NCBI GenBank assembly: GCA_902799715.1
Contig: CADCBS010000018.1
Location: 1 to 34,526 of the forward strand
Source: an uncultured bacterium
GTDB taxonomy: Bacteria > Verrucomicrobiota > Kiritimatiellia > RFP12 > UBA1067
Reading direction: 5' to 3'
Length of the DNA stretch: 34,526 nt
Shown: positions 25,297-31,022 of the stretch, in pieces
How the letters are laid out: every line of letters begins with the position of its first letter
How positions within the stretch are numbered: the stretch's first letter is position 1
Translations under genes and position numbers: made by a program
Notes under the pieces: generated by a model
What the model saw: only the letters and a program-made list of their open reading frames with translations
Told to the model about the DNA's origin: nothing
Databases searched by the model: none

Positions 25297-27924
25297 ATGT
25301 CTAAGCCTGTATTGTTCGTTTTCTGCGCGTTCGCGCTGGCCGCCTCCCCGGCCGCCGCGGCGCAAGGCGCGTTCGCGTACGTCTACGACGGCACGAACGT
25401 CGTCCGCCGCGTCGCCGTGAAAAACGTGAAGACCTCCGGCCCCCACCGCACGCTCTCGTGGAAGGCGGACGGCGATTTCGCGCAGTGCGGCGTCGGCTTC
25501 GAGTTCACGGCGGAGAACTGGAGCACGGACAACTACGTCTTCGCGCCGGCCGCAGTCTACGACGGCAACCGCTTCGACATCGCGCACGTCCGCTACGCGC
25601 CGTACATCCTCGACTGGGGAATGCCCGCTAAGGCTGGCCGCCCCGTCGTCACCACGGCCATCCACCACTTGAACAAAGACGGATCCGATGCGCGCATCGA
25701 CTTCCTCGCCGGCGAGACCGCGGCGCCGATGGCCGGCTGGTGGGACGCGGCGAAGAAGGAGGGCCACCTGTACCTCGCCGACCCCGCCACGCCCCTCGGA
25801 GAAACCGGCTTCTCCATCCGCGAGTCCCCCGGAAAGGGGACGTGCGCGTTCGCGATCGCCGCGCCGGGCGTGCGCACCACGAAGTACACCATGTGCCGTT
25901 CGCGCCGCGAGGACTGCGGCGACCGCGCCCCGTCCGTGAAGAAGGGCGCCGTCCTGAAATTCGGCGTGTCAGTCATCGATTTCAAGGCTGAGAATATCGA
26001 CGAATTCCTCGCCCGCGCTTTCGACGTCCGCAAGCTGCGCACCGGGCGCACCGTCCACGCGAAAACGGAAGACCCCGAAACAGTCATCCGCCAGATACTC
26101 GAAAACGAGGACGCCACCCACTGGTACGAGGACGCCCGCAAGGGCATCGGCTACTACTGCAACCAGCCTCGCGGGAACAGTCCGTTTGGCCACATCCAGC
26201 TCGGATGGAACGGCGTTCCTGTCTATCTGCTACCGCTGCTCGAACGCCCGACCCCCGAACGTCTGCGCCGCTGCGCGTTGTGCTGGGACTCCATCTCGAA
26301 AATGAACGGCCGCTGCGGGCTTTACTACGCGATCTGCCGTCGCGGCGAAATCCTGGGCGACGCTTTCGGGCACATGACGAAGCTTCGCGACCACGCCATG
26401 CTCCGCCGCACGGCGATAACGGTCTACTACGGCATACAGTCGCTCCGCAAGATGGAATCGCTCGGAGTGGAAATCAAGCCGGAGTGGAAGGAGTCCGTGC
26501 GCAAGGCGTGCGACGGCATGGACGCCCTGTGGAAGCGCTACGGCCGGCTCGGCCAGTACGTCAAGGTGGACTCCGGCGAGATCCACTCGCCAAACTCCAC
26601 CAACGGCGCGCTCGTCCCCGGCGCGCTTGCGCTCGCGTCCGCGTATTTCGGCGACCCCGCGTATCTCGAGACGGCGAAGGCGACGGCGCGCCATCTCTAC
26701 GCGCACGACCTTGCGAAGGGATATTGCGGCGGCGGCCCCGCCGAGATACTCCAGGCGCCCGACAGCGAATCGAGTTGCGAACTCGGCGAGAGCTTCATCG
26801 CGCTCTGGGAACTCACGGGCGAACGCGAGTGGATCGAGAAGGCCAAGGCAGCCGCGGCGATGTACGCCACCTGGGTGGAGGCGTTCGACTATCCCTTCTC
26901 CAAGTCTTCGCGCATGGGCCGCCTCGGCATCAAGGCCACCGGCAGCGTGTGGGCCAGCGTGCAGAACAGGCATTCCGCGCCAGGAGCCTACGTGATGAGC
27001 GCCGACTGGCTCGTCAAGCTTTCGCAGGCGACAGGCGACAGCCGCTACGCGCAGGTTTTCTACGACACCGCGCTCAACATCGCGCAGTACGCCACCACCG
27101 CCAAGAACCGCTTCATGCCGAAAGGCCGCCCCGGCACGCTCACCGAGCGCGTCAATACGTGCGACTGGGAAGGCCGCCGCGGCATAGGCGCCGTTCCCGA
27201 CCGCGACTCCAACCAGGCGTGGGAGAACGTGGCGCTCCTCTCGCTGATGGCGCTACAGAAGAACACGCTGTACCGTCCCCGCGAGATAGACGCCTCCTGG
27301 TGTTCGCTTGGAACGTCAATCACATGGTACGACTCCCGCGTGGACAACGCCCGCGGAAAGTTCATCCGCGGCTACCAGTCCCGCGTCCTCGACGTGCTCC
27401 GGTTCAAGCGCTTCGTCAACTGCGGCGTGAACGGAGGCGTCGTGGCCTCGCAGTACGGAAAGATCGCCAAGGCTGACGTCTACACCATCGAGCACGGAAT
27501 AAACGACTGGGGCCACGGCGTGAAGATCGGCACGCCGGCCGACTACGCGTCCAACGCGACCAACGGCACGTTCTACGCGAACTACCGCATCCTCGTCGAC
27601 CGCATCCGCGCCGTGAATCCGGACGCGAAGATCGTGCTCTGCACACCCCGCAAGGGCTACGGCTTCGGCAAATACCTGCCGCCGAAGGAGTCGATGCCGC
27701 ATCATGGAATCCATCTGCGCGAATACGCCGCCGCCGTGCGGGAGATCGCGAAGATGGAAGGCTTCGTCGTGGCCGACTTCTACGCCAACTGCGGCGAAGA
27801 GGAAGAACTCGCCGGCCTTTCCATCGATGTCGCCCTCCATCCCAACGACGCGGGATACCAGCGCATGGCTGACGAACTCATAAAGGCGTTCGATAGAATA
27901 TATCCCGCATCGCAGCCGAAATGA
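25297..27924 (+). CDS. Secreted six-hairpin glycosidase-like/SGNH hydrolase fusion
   Basis: The 875-aa exported protein has a signal peptide (MSKPVLFVFCAFALAASPAAAA). A beta-rich N-terminal region (about 24-260) is followed by an alpha/alpha-barrel-like region (about 270-650) with repeated helical hairpins, such as GECFIALWEL-type and ANGAL-type motifs (NGALVPGALALASAYFGD, GESFIALWELTGEREWIEKA, SNQAWENVALLSLMALQ). A C-terminal SGNH/GDSL-type domain (about 665-870) carries S674 in GTSIT, G and N in NCGVNGG, N736 in HGINDWG, and D844/H848 in DVALHP. The catalytic Ser block has Thr in place of the usual Asp. It may cut and de-esterify a plant or mucin glycan outside the cytoplasm; the substrate is unknown. 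ATG 25297 was preferred over one 10 codons upstream because GAAAGG and the signal peptide follow it. Confidence 0.78.
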   Translation: MSKPVLFVFCAFALAASPAAAAQGAFAYVYDGTNVVRRVAVKNVKTSGPHRTLSWKADGDFAQCGVGFEFTAENWSTDNYVFAPAAVYDGNRFDIAHVRYAPYILDWGMPAKAGRPVVTTAIHHLNKDGSDARIDFLAGETAAPMAGWWDAAKKEGHLYLADPATPLGETGFSIRESPGKGTCAFAIAAPGVRTTKYTMCRSRREDCGDRAPSVKKGAVLKFGVSVIDFKAENIDEFLARAFDVRKLRTGRTVHAKTEDPETVIRQILENEDATHWYEDARKGIGYYCNQPRGNSPFGHIQLGWNGVPVYLLPLLERPTPERLRRCALCWDSISKMNGRCGLYYAICRRGEILGDAFGHMTKLRDHAMLRRTAITVYYGIQSLRKMESLGVEIKPEWKESVRKACDGMDALWKRYGRLGQYVKVDSGEIHSPNSTNGALVPGALALASAYFGDPAYLETAKATARHLYAHDLAKGYCGGGPAEILQAPDSESSCELGESFIALWELTGEREWIEKAKAAAAMYATWVEAFDYPFSKSSRMGRLGIKATGSVWASVQNRHSAPGAYVMSADWLVKLSQATGDSRYAQVFYDTALNIAQYATTAKNRFMPKGRPGTLTERVNTCDWEGRRGIGAVPDRDSNQAWENVALLSLMALQKNTLYRPREIDASWCSLGTSITWYDSRVDNARGKFIRGYQSRVLDVLRFKRFVNCGVNGGVVASQYGKIAKADVYTIEHGINDWGHGVKIGTPADYASNATNGTFYANYRILVDRIRAVNPDAKIVLCTPRKGYGFGKYLPPKESMPHHGIHLREYAAAVREIAKMEGFVVADFYANCGEEEELAGLSIDVALHPNDAGYQRMADELIKAFDRIYPASQPK

Positions 27925-27980
27925 CCCCGATGCGTTGAATCGGCCGCCCGCGGCGTATTTACCCCGATTCGTTGGCTTGG

Positions 27981-28004
27981 TAGGGCGGCTTGTCCCAAGC
28001 CGCC
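27981..28004 (+). repeat. REP-like hairpin copy A
   Basis: TAGGG followed by stem GGCGGCTTG, loop TCC and CAAGCCGCC; a perfect 9-bp stem with GTAG immediately 5' (27980-27983). Confidence 0.85.
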
Positions 28005-28035
28005 GCGGCGTATCTACCCCGATTCGTTGGCTTGG

Positions 28036-28059
28036 CAGGGCGGCTTGTCCCAAGCCGCC
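28036..28059 (+). repeat. REP-like hairpin copy B
   Basis: Same hairpin as copy A, one tandem unit later; the 5' tetranucleotide is GCAG instead of GTAG. Confidence 0.85.
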
Positions 28060-28090
28060 GCGGCGTATCTACCCCGATTCGTTGGCTTGG

Positions 28091-28114
28091 CATGGCGGCT
28101 TGTCCCAAGCCGCC
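28091..28114 (+). repeat. REP-like hairpin copy C
   Basis: Same hairpin, with a degenerate head (GCATGG). It faces copy D head-to-head, 17 nt apart. Confidence 0.85.
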
Positions 28115-28131
28115 GCGATGCGTTGGGCGGC

Positions 28132-28155
28132 GGCGCGTTGGGACAACGCGCCCTA
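28132..28155 (-). repeat. REP-like hairpin copy D (covariant stem)
   Basis: On the minus strand GTAGGG precedes stem GGCGCGTTG, loop TCC and CAACGCGCC. Compared with copies A-C, the dinucleotide GC in the 5' arm is CG and the 3' arm changes to match, so the 9-bp pairing is kept. Confidence 0.85.
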
Positions 28156-28302
28156 CCAGGGACGCGGGGAATGTTGCCATTGTGGAAATGTTGCCAGTAT
28201 CCAATTCCAATTTCCAATGTGTCCGGCACGGACGTTCTACATGTCCTACACGTTCTACACGGCCAATTTCTCTTCCCCACGGCCAATTACACGGTCAATC
28301 GG

Positions 28303-28326
28303 ATTTCATACGCACCGTAATCTCAT
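28303..28326 (+). repeat. ATTTCAT-CGCACCGTAATCT repeat, copy 1
   Basis: A 24-bp dispersed repeat, ATTTCATACGCACCGTAATC followed by TCAT. Six copies occur in 28.3-29.9 kb, always on the plus strand. Confidence 0.8.
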
Positions 28327-28351
28327 TTTTTGGGTTGGGACGCGGGATTGG

Positions 28352-28375
28352 TAGGGCGGCTTGTCCCAAGCCGCC
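28352..28375 (+). repeat. REP-like hairpin copy E
   Basis: GTAG (28351-28354) then the GGCGGCTTG/CAAGCCGCC hairpin. Only three bases separate it from copy F, forming a head-to-head pair like an E. coli BIME. Confidence 0.85.
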
Positions 28376-28377
28376 GA

Positions 28378-28401
28378 GGCGCGTTGGGACAACGCGCCAT
28401 A
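28378..28401 (-). repeat. REP-like hairpin copy F (covariant stem)
   Basis: On the minus strand GTATGG precedes GGCGCGTTG, loop TCC and CAACGCGCC. It pairs in inverted orientation with copy E. Confidence 0.85.
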
Positions 28402-28584
28402 CCAGGGACGCGGGGAATGTTGCCATTGTGGAAATGTTGCCAGTATCCAATTCCAATTTCCAATAGACCGGCGCAGACGTTCTACATGTGCTACACGTTC
28501 TACCTACACGTTCTACACGGCCGATTTCTCTTCCCCACGGCCAATTACACGGACAATTGGATTTCATCCGCACAGTAATCTTAC
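28378..28584 (+). repeat. ~195-bp direct duplication, copy 2
   Basis: Second copy of the block starting at 28132, including the hairpin, the GAATGTTGCC segment, the TTCTACACG motifs (three in a row here) and the ATTTCAT repeat. No open reading frame is shared intact by both copies. Confidence 0.85.
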
Positions 28585-28640
28585 TGCGTCAAACTGGCGC
28601 AACAGCCGGAAATAGATTTCATACGCACCGCAATCTTATT
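28561..28640 (+). repeat. ATTTCAT repeats, copies 2 and 3, spaced 55 bp
   Basis: Copies start at 28561 and 28616. Between them lies a TTACTGCGTCAAACTGGCGC-containing spacer that recurs at 28789-28822, where the next pair is also 55 bp apart. Confidence 0.8.
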
Positions 28641-28767
28641 TTGGATATGGCTTGTTGTTTGTTGATATTTGTTTATCTTTGGTTATTTTTGTTTATTTCT
28701 GGTTGAAAAGGAAGGCGCCAGCCGGACGGTCGATTTCCGAAGTCTGAAGTCAAAACCTTCAAACAGA
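28641..28767. other. Gene-free A/T-rich stretch between repeat pairs
   Basis: TTGTTTGTTGATATTTGTTT-like simple T/G-rich sequence around 28650-28704 separates the two ATTTCAT repeat pairs. I see no open frame, RNA gene or promoter that I would defend here. Confidence 0.5.
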
Positions 28768-28847
28768 ATTTCATACGCACCGTAATCTTACTGCGTCAAA
28801 CTGTCGCAGTAGCCGGAAATAGATTTCATCCGCACCGTAATCTTATT
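28768..28847 (+). repeat. ATTTCAT repeats, copies 4 and 5, spaced 55 bp
   Basis: Copies start at 28768 and 28823, with the same TTACTGCGTCAAACTG...CCGGAAATAG spacer as copies 2-3. The duplicated pair is a higher-order unit of about 80 bp. Confidence 0.8.
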
Positions 28848-28907
28848 TTCAAGAGAATGGGCATTGGAACCGCTGGATTGGGATGGCGCGGGTTGTAGTG
28901 GCAGGGC

Positions 28908-28955
28908 GGTCACTCCGGCGGGAGGTGGCGGCCTGACGGCTTGAGGACGAGGCCG
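28908..28955 (+). repeat. 48-bp direct repeat, left copy
   Basis: GGTCACTCCGGCGGGAGG, one variable base, then GCGGCCTGACGGCTTGAGGA and CGAGGCCG. It recurs with one mismatch at 34248-34295 in the same orientation, about 5.3 kb away, on the far side of the toxin-antitoxin and TIR-like/SUMF1 genes. Confidence 0.85.
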
Positions 28956-29085
28956 GCGCCGCGGACGAGTGCCTTTTCGCTTTCAAGCTGCAGGTCGACG
29001 CTTTCCCCGCGCGCGGCGGCGCAGCGGGCCGCACGTCTGCCGAGAGCGCGACAATAGGAATGGGGAATAGAGAATCCGAGGCGAC

Positions 29086-29361
29086 TCAGAAGAGGTCGCT
29101 ATGGGAGCCAGTCCGGGTCAATTCAAGGACGAGGATGTTCTCATGTATCTGGTAGATGAGAAGCCAGTCGGGTGCGATGTGGCATTCACGGTGGCCCGCC
29201 CAGTTGCCAGCGAGCGGATGGTCGTGATTCGCTGGCGGAAGTTCCTCGCCGTTACGCAATTTTTCGACAACAGCCTGAAGTTTCTCCATAGGGAGATGCC
29301 GTCGCAGCATCAACTTGTAGTCGCGCTTGAACGCAGAGGTGTGGCGGACGGCATATTTCAT
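29086..29361 (-). CDS. YafQ-family type II toxin (mRNA interferase)
   Basis: The 91-aa protein is a RelE-superfamily ribosome-dependent mRNase. The YafQ active-site set is intact: H48 in NHDHPL, H61 and D65-W66 in HIAPDW, H87 and F91 at the end of RTGSHSDLF, matching E. coli H50, H63, D67, W68, H87 and F91. It should cleave mRNA on the ribosome when freed from its antitoxin. The ATG at 29361 overlaps the antitoxin stop as ATGA, and upstream in-frame codons belong to the antitoxin gene. The pair sits in a repeat-rich accessory zone, typical for such modules. Confidence 0.92.
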   Translation of the reverse strand: MKYAVRHTSAFKRDYKLMLRRHLPMEKLQAVVEKLRNGEELPPANHDHPLAGNWAGHRECHIAPDWLLIYQIHENILVLELTRTGSHSDLF

Positions 29362-29627
29362 TTCGCCAGATCCTCCCACATCTTGCCGAGATCGGTGTAT
29401 GTCGGCCAGTTCGGGTCGCGCGCGATGCGGTCGCCTTCTTCCATGGCGGCAATGGTTTCGGCATTGGGGATTTCCGTGCCTTCGATGATGAAGGGGATGC
29501 GGTTCTCGCGCACGACGGTCTTGATATACACGTTGATGACGGAAGAGGCGGAAAGCCCTATGTCGTCGCAGAAATGCGTGAACCGCTCCTTGGTGGCATT
29601 ATCAATGGAGATTGTCATGTTGGCCAT
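29358..29627 (-). CDS. DinJ/RelB-family antitoxin
   Basis: The 89-aa protein has an N-terminal ribbon-helix-helix (MTISIDNATKERFTHFCDDIGLSASSVINVYIKTVVRE), which should bind the operator as a dimer. A C-terminal tail (PNWPTYTDLGKMWEDLAK) would wrap and block the toxin. Its start has a GAGGTGA ribosome-binding site. Antitoxin-first order with ATGA overlap is usual for DinJ-YafQ pairs. Together they would autoregulate the promoter at 29664-29692. Confidence 0.9.
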   Translation of the reverse strand: MANMTISIDNATKERFTHFCDDIGLSASSVINVYIKTVVRENRIPFIIEGTEIPNAETIAAMEEGDRIARDPNWPTYTDLGKMWEDLAK

Positions 29628-29646
29628 GTCTCATTCACCTCGTTCG

Positions 29647-29661
29647 ATGTGGAAAACACAT
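29647..29661. promoter_or_regulatory. Candidate operator of the toxin-antitoxin promoter
   Basis: ATGTG-gaaaa-CACAT is a perfect 5-bp inverted repeat placed where transcription should start, just downstream of the -10. Binding of the ribbon-helix-helix antitoxin here would block the promoter; this is inferred from position and symmetry. Confidence 0.5.
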
Positions 29662-29663
29662 GG

Positions 29664-29692
29664 ATTATACGGCATAGCGGGGTGAAAAGCAA
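29664..29692 (-). promoter_or_regulatory. Near-consensus promoter of the toxin-antitoxin operon
   Basis: On the minus strand TTGCTT (29692-29687), a 17-bp spacer and a perfect TATAAT (29669-29664). The leader to the antitoxin ATG is about 30 nt. Confidence 0.8.
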
Positions 29693-29768
29693 GTGTATTC
29701 AAGCGTTTCGGAAATTACAGATGATTGGGGATGATTCTTTGTCATACGTCCAACGGGCGGGCGGGAAG

Positions 29769-29812
29769 CCTCACGCGGAGGCACAGAGAAGCTGAGAGCG
29801 CAGAGTCGCCCC
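29769..29812. repeat. Dispersed-repeat-like fragment (CTCACGCGGAGGCACAGAG)
   Basis: The phrase CTCACGCGGAGGCACAGAGA followed by AGCTGAGAGCGCAGAG resembles a low-complexity interspersed repeat common in large environmental genomes. There is only one copy here, so this rests on recognition rather than on internal repetition. No gene overlaps it. Confidence 0.3.
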
Positions 29813-29853
29813 CGCGTCTCCGTGCAATGTCCACATCCCGCAGGCGGAAACTG

Positions 29854-29878
29854 ATTTCATCCGCACCGTAATCTTATT
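29854..29878 (+). repeat. ATTTCAT repeat, copy 6
   Basis: ATTTCATCCGCACCGTAATC then TTATT; the same repeat as in 28.3-28.85 kb, now on the other side of the toxin-antitoxin genes. It is followed, after a TTAGGACG-like spacer, by REP copy G, the same order as copy 1 then REP copy E. Confidence 0.8.
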
Positions 29879-29900
29879 TATGGTTAGGACGTTGGATTGG

Positions 29901-29924
29901 TAGGGCGGCTTGTCCCAAGCCGCC
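29901..29924 (+). repeat. REP-like hairpin copy G
   Basis: GTAG at 29900-29903 then the GGCGGCTTG/CAAGCCGCC hairpin, identical to copies A and E. Only the plus-oriented half of a pair is present. Confidence 0.85.
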
Positions 29925-29982
29925 GCGCAATTTGACGGCGCGTGGGAGAGTTGGTAAACTATACACATAGTTCTTTGACATA

Positions 29983-30006
29983 CCGCCCGCCGGAAACGCC
30001 GGGCGG
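29983..30006. repeat. Inverted repeat (CCGCCCG/CGGGCGG)
   Basis: A perfect 7-bp stem with a 10-nt loop, just after TTCTTTGACATA (29971-29982). There is no T tract on either strand. Confidence 0.4.
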
Positions 30007-30018
30007 ACCGGTCGCCAT

Positions 30019-30059
30019 CGATAGCCGGGCGCGTTGTCCGCAACGCGCCGTCGCTATCG
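30019..30059. repeat. Long two-part hairpin with REP-like inner stem (copy H)
   Basis: The outer arms CGATAGC (30019-30025) and GCTATCG (30053-30059) enclose a perfect 9-bp stem GGCGCGTTG (30028-30036) and CAACGCGCC (30041-30049) with TCCG as loop. The inner stem equals that of copies D, F and I but has a four-base loop and lacks GTAG. Confidence 0.6.
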
Positions 30060-30170
30060 GAAGTGCGACACAGAGTCTTCCGTCGCCGCAAACGCGGCTT
30101 AGGGGGACAATCCCTTCGGACCGGCGAAAGCCGCGAAGGAGGGGACGTACGCAATCTTGCGTATTTGGCT

Positions 30171-30199
30171 TTGAGAGAAATCGCCAATTTCCATATAGA
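30171..30199 (+). promoter_or_regulatory. Promoter of the TIR-like/SUMF1/CHB operon
   Basis: TTGAGA (30171-30176), a 17-bp spacer and TATAGA (30194-30199). Transcription near 30206 gives a leader of about 180 nt before the ATG at 30387. Confidence 0.6.
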
Positions 30200-30217
30200 A
30201 AGCCGAATATGTGAGAT

Positions 30218-30245
30218 GCGCTACGTGGAATGCTCCACGTGGCGT
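30218..30245 (+). promoter_or_regulatory. Palindrome/hairpin at the 5' end of the operon leader
   Basis: ACGTGGA (30223-30229), loop ATGC and TCCACGT (30234-30240) form a perfect stem that extends to 12 bp in RNA with two G-U pairs. It begins about 12 nt after the predicted start site. It could be a repressor site or an mRNA-stabilising 5' hairpin; it is not followed by a T run. Confidence 0.5.
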
Positions 30246-30386
30246 GTCTTCTATTCATGTTTTCTATAGGGCGTTTGGCGATGCCTCTCTCAAGACATGG
30301 ATTTAAAGGCACGCCACTCTCCTTTTCCGCGCCGGGGGTGTCGCGCCTTGGCAACGGAATGGTGCGGAGGAAAAGGTCGGACTCCA

Positions 30387-31022
30387 ATGAGCAAAAAAGT
30401 CAAGGATCAGAAGTTGGATACATCTACCCGGAGCAAGGTAGTTATTCGTGTCGGTGTCGGTTATGGTTGGATGAAACCAGAGAAGCCTGATGTGATAAAT
30501 GGCCGCGAAGTATTGTCTGATATTTGCTGGAAGACGTTGCAGAAGGCATTTACGGAAAAGCACCGTTGGCTGGAAAAAGATAATGCAGAGGTCCAGTTTT
30601 CCCGGCTTCGAGCAAGTCAAGGCGACATTGCATGGAAATCAATCTTGAATCAAATCAAGAAATCGGACATTCTTGTTTTTGACGTTGCGGCAGCGCCTGT
30701 TTTGCGTACGTCCAAAACCAAAAAGGATTGTGGCGATCTGAGTGGAAAAATCGCTTCAATGAAGAAGAGCGGGAATAAATTCAACCCGAATGTTTTGATT
30801 GAAATCGGAGCGGCGATTGGTATGAAAAAAACAATCATGCTGCTGTGCCCAAAGGATTTCGAGGACGACATCCCCAGCGATTTGAGGGCGTACATGTGGA
30901 CGCTGTACAAGTGGCAAGGGGTTGGCAAGTGTGCGCATAGGGTGTTCGTCGATCAGTACGGGATGCAAAACGGCTATATAGGGATGCTTCGCAGGGTCCT
31001 AAAGGAAAAGAGAGGCGAATAA
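30387..31022 (+). CDS. TIR/nucleoside-deoxyribosyltransferase-like protein
   Basis: The 211-aa protein appears to be a small Rossmann-type alpha/beta domain. The central pattern is KKSDILVFDV (about 91-100) followed by FNPNVLIEIGAAIGMKKTIMLLC, with E139 in the position of the catalytic Glu of TIR NADases and 2'-deoxyribosyltransferases. DIPSDLRAYMWTLY then follows. No signal peptide or membrane segment is seen, so it should be cytoplasmic. It may cleave a nucleotide such as NAD or sense a nucleotide signal, as TIR-like proteins do in anti-phage defence; this is inference from a short motif. ATG 30387 was chosen because GGAGG and AAGG lie upstream and the earlier ATG at 30297 gives a low-complexity Arg/Pro-rich extension. 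Base composition is noticeably less GC-rich than the core genes. The next gene starts directly at its stop. Confidence 0.6.
   Translation: MSKKVKDQKLDTSTRSKVVIRVGVGYGWMKPEKPDVINGREVLSDICWKTLQKAFTEKHRWLEKDNAEVQFSRLRASQGDIAWKSILNQIKKSDILVFDVAAAPVLRTSKTKKDCGDLSGKIASMKKSGNKFNPNVLIEIGAAIGMKKTIMLLCPKDFEDDIPSDLRAYMWTLYKWQGVGKCAHRVFVDQYGMQNGYIGMLRRVLKEKRGE

Larger units (their letters stand above)
27961..28118 (+). repeat. Three tandem 55-bp repeats carrying REP-like hairpins
   Basis: The unit begins ACCCCGATTCGTTGGCTTGG and recurs at 27961, 28016 and 28071; the third copy is cut short after its hairpin. Copies differ by single bases (TAGGG, CAGGG, CATGG ahead of the stem). Each contains one copy of the REP-like hairpin. 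There are no variable spacers, so this is not a CRISPR array. Confidence 0.9.
28132..28326 (+). repeat. ~195-bp direct duplication, copy 1
   Basis: From REP copy D through two near-identical GAAATGTTGCCAGTATCC and TTCTCTTCCCCACGGCCAAT segments to a TTTCATACGCACCG motif. It recurs at 28378-28584 with substitutions and a short insertion (extra ACGTTCTACC unit). Confidence 0.85.

Noticed and set aside
27961..28118. Possible CRISPR array (regular 55-bp periodicity, palindromic repeats)
   Set aside because: The whole 55-bp unit is repeated, so there are no unique spacers; only three units; no cas genes in the window.
27935..28706. Several small open frames (70-160 codons) in the repeat zone
   Set aside because: They restate the tandem and duplicated repeats in different frames; no ribosome-binding sites and no independent coding character.
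28849..29034. Minus-strand open frame with a SSSRQAATSRRSD-type stretch
   Set aside because: The same stretch appears in a frame at 33847-34518; it is only the translation of the 48-bp repeat.
29971..29982. TTCTTTGACATA as a promoter
   Set aside because: A good TTGACA is present but no acceptable -10 lies 15-19 bp downstream; the following bases form a GC-rich hairpin instead.
29942..30269. Small open frames between REP copy G and the TIR-like gene
   Set aside because: They run through hairpins and the predicted promoter at 30171, and have no recognisable protein features.
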